Source of the DNA: JAAETI01 sp965368515
GTDB taxonomy: Bacteria; Actinomycetota; Acidimicrobiia; Spongiisociales; UBA5794
NCBI GenBank assembly: GCA_965368515.1
Contig: CBDUNF010000139.1
Coordinates: forward strand, 1 to 9,998
Reading direction: 5' to 3'
DNA length: 9,998 bases
Shown: positions 1 to 6,682 of the stretch, piece after piece
Numbering within the stretch: position 1 is the stretch's first letter
Layout of the letters: every line of letters starts with the position of its first letter
The notes under the pieces: model-generated
Told to the model about the DNA's origin: nothing
The model's database searches: none
The model's input: the letters and a program-made list of their open reading frames with translations, nothing else
Translations under genes and position numbers: made by a program

Positions 1-498
1 GGTCTGGTCTTCGATGAAAGCGACCGTACCGACCCGCTCTTCACCTGCGAGCAGAGGGGACACCTTGATCGCCAACATGCGCGGTGACGGCCCGTGAATT
101 TCGATTCGCCTTTCGACGGAGTCGCCCCGCTCCCGTGATTCTGCGATCAGGTTGCGCAGCCGCAGTCTGATGAAGGCATCGTCGGCGGTGGACGTTGTGT
201 AAGCAGCGGCGGCATCGTTTTCGAATACCCGTTCGCCAGAAGCGGACTGAATGACGATCCCCAACGGGGCTAGTTGTGCCGCGGATCGAATCGAGGCTGC
301 CGCATCCTGTGTGATATTGGGCAGATCCAACCCCGGAGAGTTGGTGGCGGAATGGTGCTTCGAGTTGTCGGTCAGTCTCGCAATATGTCTCCACGAGTAG
401 AGGAGAGCGAGAAGGAGGCCGACCGATATCACGAGAAGCAGGTACGAGAGCGCCGTCACCGGCTCGACTATAGGTCCCAGCGGACGCCCGGCGACCAT
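1..498 (-). CDS. SenX3/PhoR-like sensor histidine kinase, N-terminal part (partial at left edge)
   Basis: The minus-strand frame is open from an ATG at 498 to the window edge, giving 166 codons without a stop. Residues about 16-36 form one hydrophobic membrane segment (VTALSYLLLVISVGLLLALL) followed by an Arg-containing stretch. A PAS-like domain follows from about residue 75 to the edge: it opens with APLGIVIQSASGERVFEN and ends with GTVAFIEDQT. This order, a short N-terminal anchor, then 'PLG..V.......V..N', then a '..F..DQ' strand just before where HisKA should start, is that of mycobacterial SenX3 as I recall it. The HisKA and ATPase domains must lie to the left of the window. Its divergent position opposite pstS supports a role in sensing phosphate limitation, by autophosphorylation and transfer to an OmpR-family regulator such as RegX3/PhoP. 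An in-frame stop lies shortly upstream of 498, so the start can hardly be earlier; no strong ribosome site is visible. Symbol withheld because the catalytic half is not seen. Confidence 0.8.
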   Translation of the reverse strand, partial: MVAGRPLGPIVEPVTALSYLLLVISVGLLLALLYSWRHIARLTDNSKHHSATNSPGLDLPNITQDAAASIRSAAQLAPLGIVIQSASGERVFENDAAAAYTTSTADDAFIRLRLRNLIAESRERGDSVERRIEIHGPSPRMLAIKVSPLLAGEERVGTVAFIEDQT

Positions 499-506
499 CA
501 GCAAAG

Positions 507-561
507 ATTCATCTTGGGTTCATCTTCAGGTCGTTCTGGTTTCAGGTCGTGTCGTTATCTT
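507..561 (+). promoter_or_regulatory. Pho-box-like 11-base direct repeats in the kinase/pstS divergent promoter
   Basis: Consecutive 11-base blocks read ATTCATCTTGG (507-517), GTTCATCTTCA (518-528), GGTCGTTCTGG (529-539) and TTTCAGGTCGT (540-550). The first two share TTCATCTT in the same register, the fourth keeps TTCA, and the third is degenerate. A TTCA(C/T) core with 11-base spacing is the known layout of PhoB/PhoP-family operators. A -10-like TTATCT at 555-560 follows closely, which would put the pstS transcript start near 567 and leave a leader of about 50 bases before the ATG at 621. Read on the minus strand, the same spot gives AGATAA(C), a possible -10 for the kinase gene. The operator is therefore probably shared by both directions. 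The repeats are directly visible; the binding protein and the transcript start are inferred. Confidence 0.65.
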
Positions 562-620
562 TCTCATCGATGCACGAGAACACGGGGTCTGCGACGCCTC
601 CCAAGAGAAGGAAACCTTGG

Positions 621-1625
621 ATGACTTCTTCGAAACGTATGTATGCCACGTTGCTTGTTCTGCTCGCTCTGGTCGCCGCAGCGTGTGGGGGTGGCGATGA
701 CGATGCCACGGGTGACGGTGCAGGTGGTGACTCCTCGACCATTACGATCTCCGGATCATCGACCGTGGAGCCGATCAGCGCCCGCGTTGGCGAGGCGTTC
801 AACGCTGCCAATCCTGCGATCGGTGTGACCGTGGAGGGGCCCGGCACCGGAGATGGCTTCAAGCGTTTCTGTGCCGGTGAAACTGAGGTCTCCGACGCTT
901 CCCGCCCGATCAAGGATTCGGAAGCGGCCAGCTGTGCAGAGGCCGGCGTCAACTACGTCGAACTCAAGGTGGCCTTTGATGGGCTCACGGTGATGACATC
1001 ACCAGAGAACAACGCAGTTGCCTGCCTGGACTTTGCCGACATGTACGCCCTGATCGGCCCTGAGTCCGAGGGCTTCAGCAACTGGAGCGACGCCAGCGCA
1101 CTCGGAGCCGAACTCGGCGGTAGCCACGCTCCCTACCCTGACGCACCATTGGTGATCACCGCTCCCGGCGAAGAGTCCGGCACCTATGACACTTTCGTTG
1201 AGTTCGTGATTGAGGGCCCAGCCGAAGAGCGGGGTCAGGATGCTGCGGCTCGAGCCGACTACCAGGCATCGGCCAACGACAACGTCATCGTTGAGAATAT
1301 CGCCGGCAACCCCACCTCCCTTGGTTGGGTTGGGTACGCCTTCTACGTCGAGAACGCCGACACGCTCAGGGCCATTGACATCGATGGCGGTGCCGGTTGC
1401 GTGACGCCATCGGATAGCAGCATCGCCGACGGCACCTATCCGCTGTCTCGTGCTCTCTACATCTACGTCAACACCGATCTAGCTGCAACCGATCAGGCGC
1501 TCGCCGACTTCGTCGACTACTACCTGTCAGATGAAGGTCTCGCCTCGGTCGCCGCTGCCGGCTACGTCGATCTTCCCGCCGCCGAGATCCAGGCAACGCG
1601 TGATGCGTGGAACGCCAGCAAGTAG
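621..1625 (+). CDS. pstS: Phosphate ABC transporter substrate-binding lipoprotein PstS
   Basis: This is the extracytoplasmic phosphate receptor that delivers phosphate to PstCA; 334 residues, normal for the family. A lipoprotein signal spans residues 1-22: KR near the start, a hydrophobic core, and the lipobox VAAAC with the acylated Cys at 22. A Gly/Asp-rich linker follows. Phosphate-binding motifs are present: ISGSSTVEP at 43-51, GPGTGDGFKRFCAGE at 73-87 running into SDASRPI at 91-97, and GEESGTYDTF from 183. Cys84 and Cys105 could form a disulphide. The frame extends upstream to a GTG at 549, but that lies inside the operator repeats and would put 24 odd residues before the signal peptide. 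The ATG at 621 has AGAAGGA (606-612) 8 bases upstream, so I choose it. It is first in the pst operon and probably Pho-box controlled. Confidence 0.96.
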   Translation: MTSSKRMYATLLVLLALVAAACGGGDDDATGDGAGGDSSTITISGSSTVEPISARVGEAFNAANPAIGVTVEGPGTGDGFKRFCAGETEVSDASRPIKDSEAASCAEAGVNYVELKVAFDGLTVMTSPENNAVACLDFADMYALIGPESEGFSNWSDASALGAELGGSHAPYPDAPLVITAPGEESGTYDTFVEFVIEGPAEERGQDAAARADYQASANDNVIVENIAGNPTSLGWVGYAFYVENADTLRAIDIDGGAGCVTPSDSSIADGTYPLSRALYIYVNTDLAATDQALADFVDYYLSDEGLASVAAAGYVDLPAAEIQATRDAWNASK

Positions 1626-1659
1626 AGAGACACTCGACATGGCATTCACAGCAGTCGGT

Positions 1660-1685
1660 CGAGATGGGGCTCCTCCCTCATCTCG
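1660..1685 (+). promoter_or_regulatory. Intercistronic hairpin between pstS and pstC
   Basis: CGAGATG (1660-1666) pairs with CATCTCG (1679-1685). The stem continues inward as GGG (1667-1669) with CCC (1675-1677), leaving one bulged T and a 5-base loop. That is ten base pairs, mostly GC, in the 111-base gap after the pstS stop. No T-run follows, so it is not a standard intrinsic terminator. Such hairpins behind binding-protein genes often protect the upstream message or attenuate read-through, which would give more PstS than PstCAB. That role is inferred. Confidence 0.45.
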
Positions 1686-1736
1686 AGCGACCCTCCTCCA
1701 CCACCACGCGATATCGCTCTATCTAGGGTGCTGCCC

Positions 1737-2654
1737 GTGACGACCGCCTCTCTCGACCTGTCAGGAGATCCGAAACGCCGCCGCCGCGAGCGACGGGTGC
1801 GCACCACCTTTCTGCTCGCCGCGGCGTTCTCGGTCGTCATCAGCGCAGCCATCGTGTTTTCGCTGATCGGCAAGGCCATCGGGTTTCTGATCGAGATCGA
1901 TCTGTCTCAGCTCTGGGCCGACGGCTGGTTCCCCCGCCGTGGCCGCTTCGATCTCCGCACTATCACCTGGCATACGATCGTGGTGAGCGTCATCGCGATG
2001 ATTGTGGCAACGCCACTCGGTTTGGGCGCTTCGATGTACCTGTCGGAATACGCCAGCCCGCGCGCTCGGCGAATCCTCAAACCGGTAATCGAGCTCCTGG
2101 CCGGTATCCCGTCGGTTGTCCTGGGGTTCTTTGCCCTCAAGTTCATCACCCCCAACGTCCTCTCCACCCTGTTTCCCGGTACGCAGCAGTCCAACCTGAT
2201 GGCAGCCGGTATCGGTGTCGGCATCCTGATTGTTCCGCTGGTTGCTTCGGTTTCTGAAGATGCGATGCGAGCGGTGCCGGCCGCCATGCGCGAGGCGGCA
2301 TACGGGCTGGGTGCGCAGAAGTGGCGCACGAGTCTGAGCGTCGTCTTTCCCGCAGCACTGTCCGGAATCGTGGCTTCGCTGATCCTGGGCCTGTCACGCG
2401 CTATCGGAGAGACGATGGTCGTCGCGATCGCCGCCGGCGCCACGGGAGGATCGTTGCTACAGATCAACCCGCTCAATGGCGGCCAGACCATGACCGGAGC
2501 GATGGCTTCTCTCGCCATCGGATCGGATCAGGTCGTTGGCGAGGCCGGGACGTTCGACAGCTTGTTCTTCGTCGGGATGCTGCTGTTCATCATGACGCTT
2601 GGGCTCAACCTCGCTAGCGAACGGTTCGTCAAGCGATTCCGGCAGAGGTACTGA
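1737..2654 (+). CDS. pstC: Phosphate ABC transporter permease PstC
   Basis: One of the two membrane subunits forming the phosphate channel of Pst, about 305 residues. A basic N-terminus (KRRRRERRVR) precedes a first membrane span at about residues 22-45. Further hydrophobic segments include TIVVSVIAMIVATPLGLGA, LLAGIPSVVLGFFALKFI, GIGVGILIVPLVASV, a span around GIVASLILGLSRAIGETMVV, and a last one near LFFVGMLLFIMTLGLNL. The ABC-permease coupling loop is clear: EDAMRAVPAAMREAAYGLGA followed by QKW, which contacts PstB. The start is uncertain. GTG at 1737 has AGGGTG (1725-1730) at a 6-base spacing, while GTG at 1728 adds three residues but has no ribosome site, so I prefer 1737. The stop is 2 bases before pstA. 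Confidence 0.94.
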   Translation: MTTASLDLSGDPKRRRRERRVRTTFLLAAAFSVVISAAIVFSLIGKAIGFLIEIDLSQLWADGWFPRRGRFDLRTITWHTIVVSVIAMIVATPLGLGASMYLSEYASPRARRILKPVIELLAGIPSVVLGFFALKFITPNVLSTLFPGTQQSNLMAAGIGVGILIVPLVASVSEDAMRAVPAAMREAAYGLGAQKWRTSLSVVFPAALSGIVASLILGLSRAIGETMVVAIAAGATGGSLLQINPLNGGQTMTGAMASLAIGSDQVVGEAGTFDSLFFVGMLLFIMTLGLNLASERFVKRFRQRY

Positions 2655-2656
2655 TC

Positions 2657-3595
2657 ATGACGACTCGCTTCAAGACCCCGACAACGACAGAACTTGTAAC
2701 CGCCTCGATCTCGGGCAAGAAGACTGATGTCGTCGGCGCGCTGGTTGCCTTCTCGTTGCTTCTGACGGTTTTTGTGTCGCTGGGGATTCTCGCCACCTTG
2801 TTGGGAGACATGCTCATAAAGGGCTGGTCGGTGTTTGCGGATCGTGGTCTGGACTTTGTGACCTCTCCGCTGTCTCCCGATCCGGCAAAGGCCGGTCTTT
2901 CGCAGGGCATCTTCGGGTCCGTCATGCTCATGGTCTTTGTGGTGGTGGTCTCGTTCCCCCTTGGGATCGGCGCTGCGATCTATCTGGAGGAGTACGCGCC
3001 GGATACTCGTACCACGCGGTTCATCGTCGCCAACATGCGCAACCTTGCGGGCGTCCCTTCCATTGTTTACGGACTACTTGGCTTCTCTGTTTTCGTTCAG
3101 CTGCTCTCGGGGGTTACGAACGGGCGGACGCTGATCAGCGGTGGCTTGACGCTTGCGGTTCTTGTGTTGCCGATCATGATGATCACGGCATCAGAGGCCC
3201 TACGTGCCGTTCCCGAGGCTTTGCGGCAGGCTTCCTACGGGGTGGGGGCTACCAAGTGGGAGACCACCAGGTACCAGGTGCTGCCGGTGGCACTACCGGC
3301 GATCATGACCGGATCCGTATTGACGGTGGCTCGAGCATTCGGTGAGTCGGCTCCACTGCTTCTCGCCGGAGCGGTGCTTTCCAACTTCTTCTCCGCTCCC
3401 GCCGGAACTGGCCTGGTCACCAAGGTCACCGAGGGTGACTACACCGCACTTCCCATCGTGGTTTTCAACTGGGCCCGTCAGCCGCAGAAGGAGTTCGTTG
3501 CTATCACCGCTGCTGGCATCGTGGTTCTTCTAGTGATGCTGCTTCTAGTCAACGGAGCTGCCATCTTCATCAGAGACCGGGCATCGAGAAAGTGA
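2657..3595 (+). CDS. pstA: Phosphate ABC transporter permease PstA
   Basis: The second channel subunit of Pst, 312 residues. It has a first membrane span at about residues 27-55 (LVAFSLLLTVFVSLGILATL), then a periplasmic stretch containing the SPDPAKAG segment typical of PstA. Segments VMLMVFVVVVSFPLGIGAA, AGVPSIVYGLLGFSVFVQLL and GLTLAVLVLPIMMITASEAL follow, and a last span lies near GIVVLLVMLLLVNGAAIFI. The coupling loop reads EALRAVPEALRQASYGVGAT followed by KWETT, matching the equivalent loop in the preceding permease, as expected for a heterodimer. The start ATG has AGAGG (2644-2648) 8 bases upstream. The TGA overlaps the GTG start of pstB as GTGA, suggesting coupled translation. Confidence 0.95.
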   Translation: MTTRFKTPTTTELVTASISGKKTDVVGALVAFSLLLTVFVSLGILATLLGDMLIKGWSVFADRGLDFVTSPLSPDPAKAGLSQGIFGSVMLMVFVVVVSFPLGIGAAIYLEEYAPDTRTTRFIVANMRNLAGVPSIVYGLLGFSVFVQLLSGVTNGRTLISGGLTLAVLVLPIMMITASEALRAVPEALRQASYGVGATKWETTRYQVLPVALPAIMTGSVLTVARAFGESAPLLLAGAVLSNFFSAPAGTGLVTKVTEGDYTALPIVVFNWARQPQKEFVAITAAGIVVLLVMLLLVNGAAIFIRDRASRK

Positions 3596-4446
3596 GCGTG
3601 CCGATGAATCGCACCGTCCCCCCGGCGGAGACCGATAACCAGACCGCAGACGGACAGTCTGCGCAAGTCGCGTCGTCCGTCTTCGACGTGTCCGACCTCA
3701 ATGTCTTCTATGGCGACTTCCATGCGGTCAAGGATGTCAACATTGCAGTGAAGGAACATGAGATCACAGCCTTCATTGGACCCTCGGGGTGTGGCAAGTC
3801 CACGGTCCTGCGCTGCTTCAATCGCATGAACGATCTGATCGAAACCGCTCGTGTGGGTGGATCGATTCGCTATCACGGGGTCGACCTATACGGCAGCGAT
3901 GTCGATCCGGTCCAGGTGCGACGTCACATCGGAATGGTGTTTCAGAAGCCGAACCCGTTTCCCAAGTCGATCTACGACAACATCGCGTTTGGGCCACGGA
4001 TCGCAGGCTTCAAGGGAAACATGGACGAGTTGGTGGAGGGGTCGCTCGAACGCGCCGCGTTGTGGGATGAAGTCAAGGACATCCTCGACCGATCCGCATT
4101 CGCCCTGTCTGGTGGCCAGCAGCAGAGACTTTGTATCGCACGGGCGATAGCCACTAGCCCCGACGTCCTTCTCATGGATGAACCGGCCTCAGCGCTCGAC
4201 CCGATCGCGACGCTTCGCATCGAGGAGTTGATGCACGAACTGAAGAGCGAATACACGATCATCATCGTCACGCACAACATGCAGCAAGCGGCTCGGGTCA
4301 GTGACAGGACCGCCTTCTTCAACGTATCCTTGAACGAGAAAGGCCAGCGAACCGGCCACCTTGTTGAGTTCGACGAAACGGGCTTGATCTTCACAAATCC
4401 AACGGAGAAGGCCACCGAGGACTACATCACCGGGCGTTTCGGCTAG
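3592..4446 (+). CDS. pstB: Phosphate ABC transporter ATP-binding protein PstB
   Basis: The cytoplasmic ATPase that powers phosphate import through PstCA, 284 residues with this start. Walker A is GPSGCGKST at 63-71. The Q-loop is around MVFQKPNPFPKSIYDNIAFG, a stretch diagnostic of PstB. The ABC signature LSGGQQQR lies at 172-179, Walker B VLLMDEPASALDP starts at 192, and the H-loop is VTHN with His228. All catalytic elements are intact. The first 30 residues are a polar, Gln/Thr/Ser-rich extension not needed for the fold. GTG at 3592 overlaps the pstA stop; an ATG at 3604 is a possible alternative start, and neither has a strong ribosome site, which fits translational coupling. The C-terminal NPTEKATEDYITGRFG is the family's usual ending. 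Confidence 0.96.
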   Translation: MSVPMNRTVPPAETDNQTADGQSAQVASSVFDVSDLNVFYGDFHAVKDVNIAVKEHEITAFIGPSGCGKSTVLRCFNRMNDLIETARVGGSIRYHGVDLYGSDVDPVQVRRHIGMVFQKPNPFPKSIYDNIAFGPRIAGFKGNMDELVEGSLERAALWDEVKDILDRSAFALSGGQQQRLCIARAIATSPDVLLMDEPASALDPIATLRIEELMHELKSEYTIIIVTHNMQQAARVSDRTAFFNVSLNEKGQRTGHLVEFDETGLIFTNPTEKATEDYITGRFG

Positions 4447-4456
4447 GAGTATGACA

Positions 4457-5191
4457 ATGCACCCTCAGAGTACCGATAGCACCGATTCAACCGGCGTCGT
4501 TCACGAGCCGCACGACGAAACGCGGCATCATTTCACCGAGACGCTCGAAGAGATCAAGAGCGGCATGGTCGAGATGGGCTCGTTGGTCGTGGACAATGCC
4601 AGACGAGCCGGAATCGCCATGGTGGAGAACCGGCTGGATCTCATCCCTGACGTGGTGGCCGCCGATGAGGAAGTAAACCAACGGTATGCCGAGTTGGAGC
4701 GGCTGACGTTTGAGACGCTCGCTCGGCAGCAGCCCGTGGCCAAAGACCTGCGATTTCTGGTGTCTACAACCCGGATTCTGTACGAGATTGAGCGGTCGGG
4801 AGATCTTGTCGTGAATCTGGTCAATACCTTGGATCGCGTCCATGGGTTCCCGGACTCTCCGCACCTACGCAGCCTGCTCGATCAGCTGGTCGGGGCGAGC
4901 TGTGACCTGTTTGCTCGCTCGGTCACGGTGCTGGGAGAGATGGATGCGGTCGCCGGCGAGGGGCTCGACAAGGAAGACGACGTCGTCGACGAATTGGTTG
5001 CTGCGTTCTACCAGGAGATCGGCAGAGAGCGCGAAGAGATCGGTCTAGAGGCCGGCATTGCATTGACGCGAATCGGCCGCTTTCTCGAGAGAATCGCCGA
5101 TCACGGCGTGAACATCGGCGAGAACACCGCATACATAGTGACCGCCGAATTCCCGGGGGACACTCACATGGCGCTCCGCGACGACACCTGA
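4457..5191 (+). CDS. phoU: Phosphate signalling protein PhoU
   Basis: A peripheral regulator that couples Pst transport status to the phosphate-sensing kinase, and in many bacteria limits phosphate uptake; about 244 residues. The two PhoU helical repeats are visible. The first carries LARQQPVAKDLRFLVSTTRI followed by EIERSGD (residues 110-116). The second carries RFLERIADHGVNIGEN (208-223), holding the acidic residues that bind metal in characterised PhoU proteins. The N-terminus has a short Ser/Thr/Asp repeat. AGGAG (4445-4449) is only 1 base from the ATG at 4451 but 7 bases from the ATG at 4457, so the second ATG is preferred. The ribosome site overlaps the pstB stop. This is the last gene of the pst operon. 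Confidence 0.95.
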   Translation: MHPQSTDSTDSTGVVHEPHDETRHHFTETLEEIKSGMVEMGSLVVDNARRAGIAMVENRLDLIPDVVAADEEVNQRYAELERLTFETLARQQPVAKDLRFLVSTTRILYEIERSGDLVVNLVNTLDRVHGFPDSPHLRSLLDQLVGASCDLFARSVTVLGEMDAVAGEGLDKEDDVVDELVAAFYQEIGREREEIGLEAGIALTRIGRFLERIADHGVNIGENTAYIVTAEFPGDTHMALRDDT

Positions 5192-5219
5192 CATCCACCG
5201 CCGGCTGCCGACGTCAGGT
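5186..5219. terminator. Possible bidirectional hairpin between convergent phoU and the LCP operon
   Basis: ACCTGAC (5186-5192) is the exact inverse of GTCAGGT (5213-5219), a 7-base-pair stem with a 20-base GC-rich loop that can itself fold (CGGC-T-GCCG at 5202-5210). It sits where two convergent transcripts meet: the phoU stop lies in the left arm and the stop of the small minus-strand frame touches the right arm. There is no T-run on either side, so intrinsic termination is uncertain. Confidence 0.35.
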
Positions 5220-5364
5220 CAGTAAACGAGATTGTCGGTGACGCCGAGTTTGTCGCGCCACAGGTCGAGGAGCACAGCGAGATCGTCCGCGATCTCGGTC
5301 GCCGGATCCTCCGGCGGGACTCCCGGTAGCGGCGAATGATCTCCTTGCGGTTTGCCGTGCTCAC
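5219..5364 (-). pseudogene. Small gene downstream of the LCP gene, apparently frameshifted
   Basis: A GTG at 5364 overlaps the LCP stop as GTGA and opens a frame starting MSTANRKEIIRRYRES, a plausible charged helix. It then turns into an Arg/Ser-rich run with no protein character. The neighbouring frame takes over sensibly as PPEDPATEIADDLAVLLDL, then WRDKLGVTDNLVY, and stops at 5219-5221. Adding one base in the run of three C (minus strand; GGG at 5316-5318 on plus) joins the two into a 48-residue protein. I infer a small conserved-type hypothetical gene with a one-base deletion, either a sequencing error, a real mutation or, less likely, programmed frameshifting. No function is recognised; the product would be soluble and amphipathic. 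Confidence 0.4.
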
Positions 5365-6590
5365 TCGTCGTCTGCGGGATCGAGAAGGCCGTCCTCGAGA
5401 TCTCGGTAGATGTCTTCGGCCGAGTCGTCGAGGAACACGACGCTGGCACCACCGCTCGTCGTGCCGACCGTGCCGGGGAGGACGATGTTGGTCAGGGCAG
5501 TGGATTCCATGAAGTACGCCGATGCACCCAATGTGAGGACGTCCTCTGTGGAGAGATCGGTCCAGGTGCTGTCGAGCAGGATTCGAATCCACTCGGGAAG
5601 CAGGTCGATGCCGGGGATCTGCACCATATCCATTGCCGCCTGCATGATCCGACCTTGATTGAGTGATCGGGTGAAATCGCCACCGGCGAGACCTTTGCGA
5701 ATACGGGCGAGTTGTAGTGCCCGGTTTGGTGTCAGGTTCTGCGGACCAGCCGGGAAGTTAGCCCAGTTGTTGCCACTCCTCATGATGGAAGGAAGGTCGA
5801 TCGACAACCCACCCAATTCGGTGATGAGCGTGTCGAAGCCGAGGAAGCCGGTGACAAAGTAGCCCTCGATCGGAAGGTCGGTGAGGTTGGTCACGACCTC
5901 GAGCATCACTTCCGGGCCGGCGCTCGCCATGTGATGGGTCAGCTTGTCGAACCCTCTGATGGGTCCTTCGGTATAGGCATCCCGAGGGAATCCGACGATT
6001 GCCCCTGCGGCAGTATCCGGAACCACCGTGAGGATGTGCACGCTGTCGGCGCGATAGCGCTGCTGGTTCTGCCCGACGCGGGCATCGGAACCCAGCACCA
6101 GAACCATGCGCGGCTCTTCTCCGAGCCATGGTGTCAAGCCATCGAGCGCAGCGCCGACAATGCGCCAACCCGAACCATCTTCGACGAGGAGAACTACGTC
6201 GCGATCGACTCGGGCAACGGCAACGCTGTCGCCGTTGGTCAATTCGGCTGATGTAACGGTTCCAACCTCGCCGGCGGCGAAGCGCTCGGCCGAGGCAACG
6301 TGGGCCAATAGTCCCTCCGGCGCTTCGGGCCTCTCGTTGCGATCGTCGGCGAGCCATGAGTAGAACGCGTTCAGGGGTTCTGCGAAGCCATCCGGCATCG
6401 CGAAGTCAAGTGAGATCGCTTCGGGCGGTGTTTCTGTTGTGGTCGCCGCCGCGGTCGTTGTGGTCGAACTTGTCGATGCAGGTGGCGCTGCGGTTGTCGT
6501 GGTTTCGGCGGCACCGTCGTCGGCGCCGCTGCAGGCAGCAGCCAGCAGAGCGAGCGCAAACAACATGAGGGAGAAACGGGAGATTCGCAC
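5361..6590 (-). CDS. LCP (LytR-CpsA-Psr) family lipoprotein
   Basis: LCP enzymes transfer lipid-linked glycopolymers to peptidoglycan outside the membrane. In this 409-residue protein the domain runs from about residue 160 to 330. It shows VLVLGSDAR (163-171), RADS (180-183), FPRDAY (201-206), FDKLTHHM (214-221), GFLGFDTLITELGGLSIDLP (248-267) and ARIRKGLAGGDFTRSLNQ (295-312). The acidic and arginine residues used for metal and pyrophosphate binding thus appear to be kept. Unlike most LCP proteins, which have a transmembrane anchor, it begins with a lipoprotein signal and lipobox LLAAAC (Cys20), then a Thr/Ala/Pro-rich linker to about 58. An extra region of roughly 100 residues (60-160) precedes the LCP domain. 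The GTG at 6590 has no ribosome site; the ATG at 6566 is possible but would lose the basic signal start. It stands alone between two plus-strand operons with one small overlapping frame behind it. Confidence 0.85.
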   Translation of the reverse strand: MRISRFSLMLFALALLAAACSGADDGAAETTTTAAPPASTSSTTTTAAATTTETPPEAISLDFAMPDGFAEPLNAFYSWLADDRNERPEAPEGLLAHVASAERFAAGEVGTVTSAELTNGDSVAVARVDRDVVLLVEDGSGWRIVGAALDGLTPWLGEEPRMVLVLGSDARVGQNQQRYRADSVHILTVVPDTAAGAIVGFPRDAYTEGPIRGFDKLTHHMASAGPEVMLEVVTNLTDLPIEGYFVTGFLGFDTLITELGGLSIDLPSIMRSGNNWANFPAGPQNLTPNRALQLARIRKGLAGGDFTRSLNQGRIMQAAMDMVQIPGIDLLPEWIRILLDSTWTDLSTEDVLTLGASAYFMESTALTNIVLPGTVGTTSGGASVVFLDDSAEDIYRDLEDGLLDPADDE

Positions 6591-6603
6591 GAGAAGCGAT
6601 GTT
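6588..6603 (-). promoter_or_regulatory. Possible -10 element for leaderless LCP transcript
   Basis: Reading the minus strand, TAACAT (6598-6603) lies 7 bases before the GTG at 6590. No purine-rich ribosome site lies between them. A transcript starting about 7 bases after this element would begin at the GTG itself, so a leaderless message, common in actinobacteria, is plausible. No convincing -35 hexamer is seen at the usual distance. This is inference from spacing only. Confidence 0.3.
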
Positions 6604-6682
6604 AGCGATCTCGGGGGAGTGTTTATCTGGGTGGCAGATGGCCCGATTACTCTGAGGTCGGAATGGCGTGGAAGGAGTTGGT

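Noticed and set aside
41..394. Minus-strand open frame of 117 codons inside the kinase gene
   Set aside because: It is rich in Arg, Cys and His with no fold pattern. A different minus-strand frame, open from 498 to the edge, has the membrane anchor and PAS character.
549..620. Longer pstS start at GTG 549
   Set aside because: It falls within the operator and -10 region and adds 24 residues before an otherwise normal lipoprotein signal; the ATG at 621 has a well-spaced ribosome site.
1660..1685. Hairpin after pstS as an intrinsic terminator
   Set aside because: No T-run follows the stem, and pstC follows closely in the same operon, so full termination is unlikely.
1907..2518. Minus-strand open frame of 203 codons opposite pstC
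   Set aside because: Shadow of the pstC codons in a high-GC genome; no start context or motif, and pstC is unmistakable.
5758..6357. Minus-strand open frame of 199 codons within the LCP gene
   Set aside because: Arg-rich shadow frame; the LCP frame on the same strand carries all recognisable motifs.
6591..6682. Possible cyclic-di-AMP or other riboswitch before the trk operon
   Set aside because: The gap is too short for the known K+-related riboswitches once both promoters are counted, and no conserved structured element is seen.
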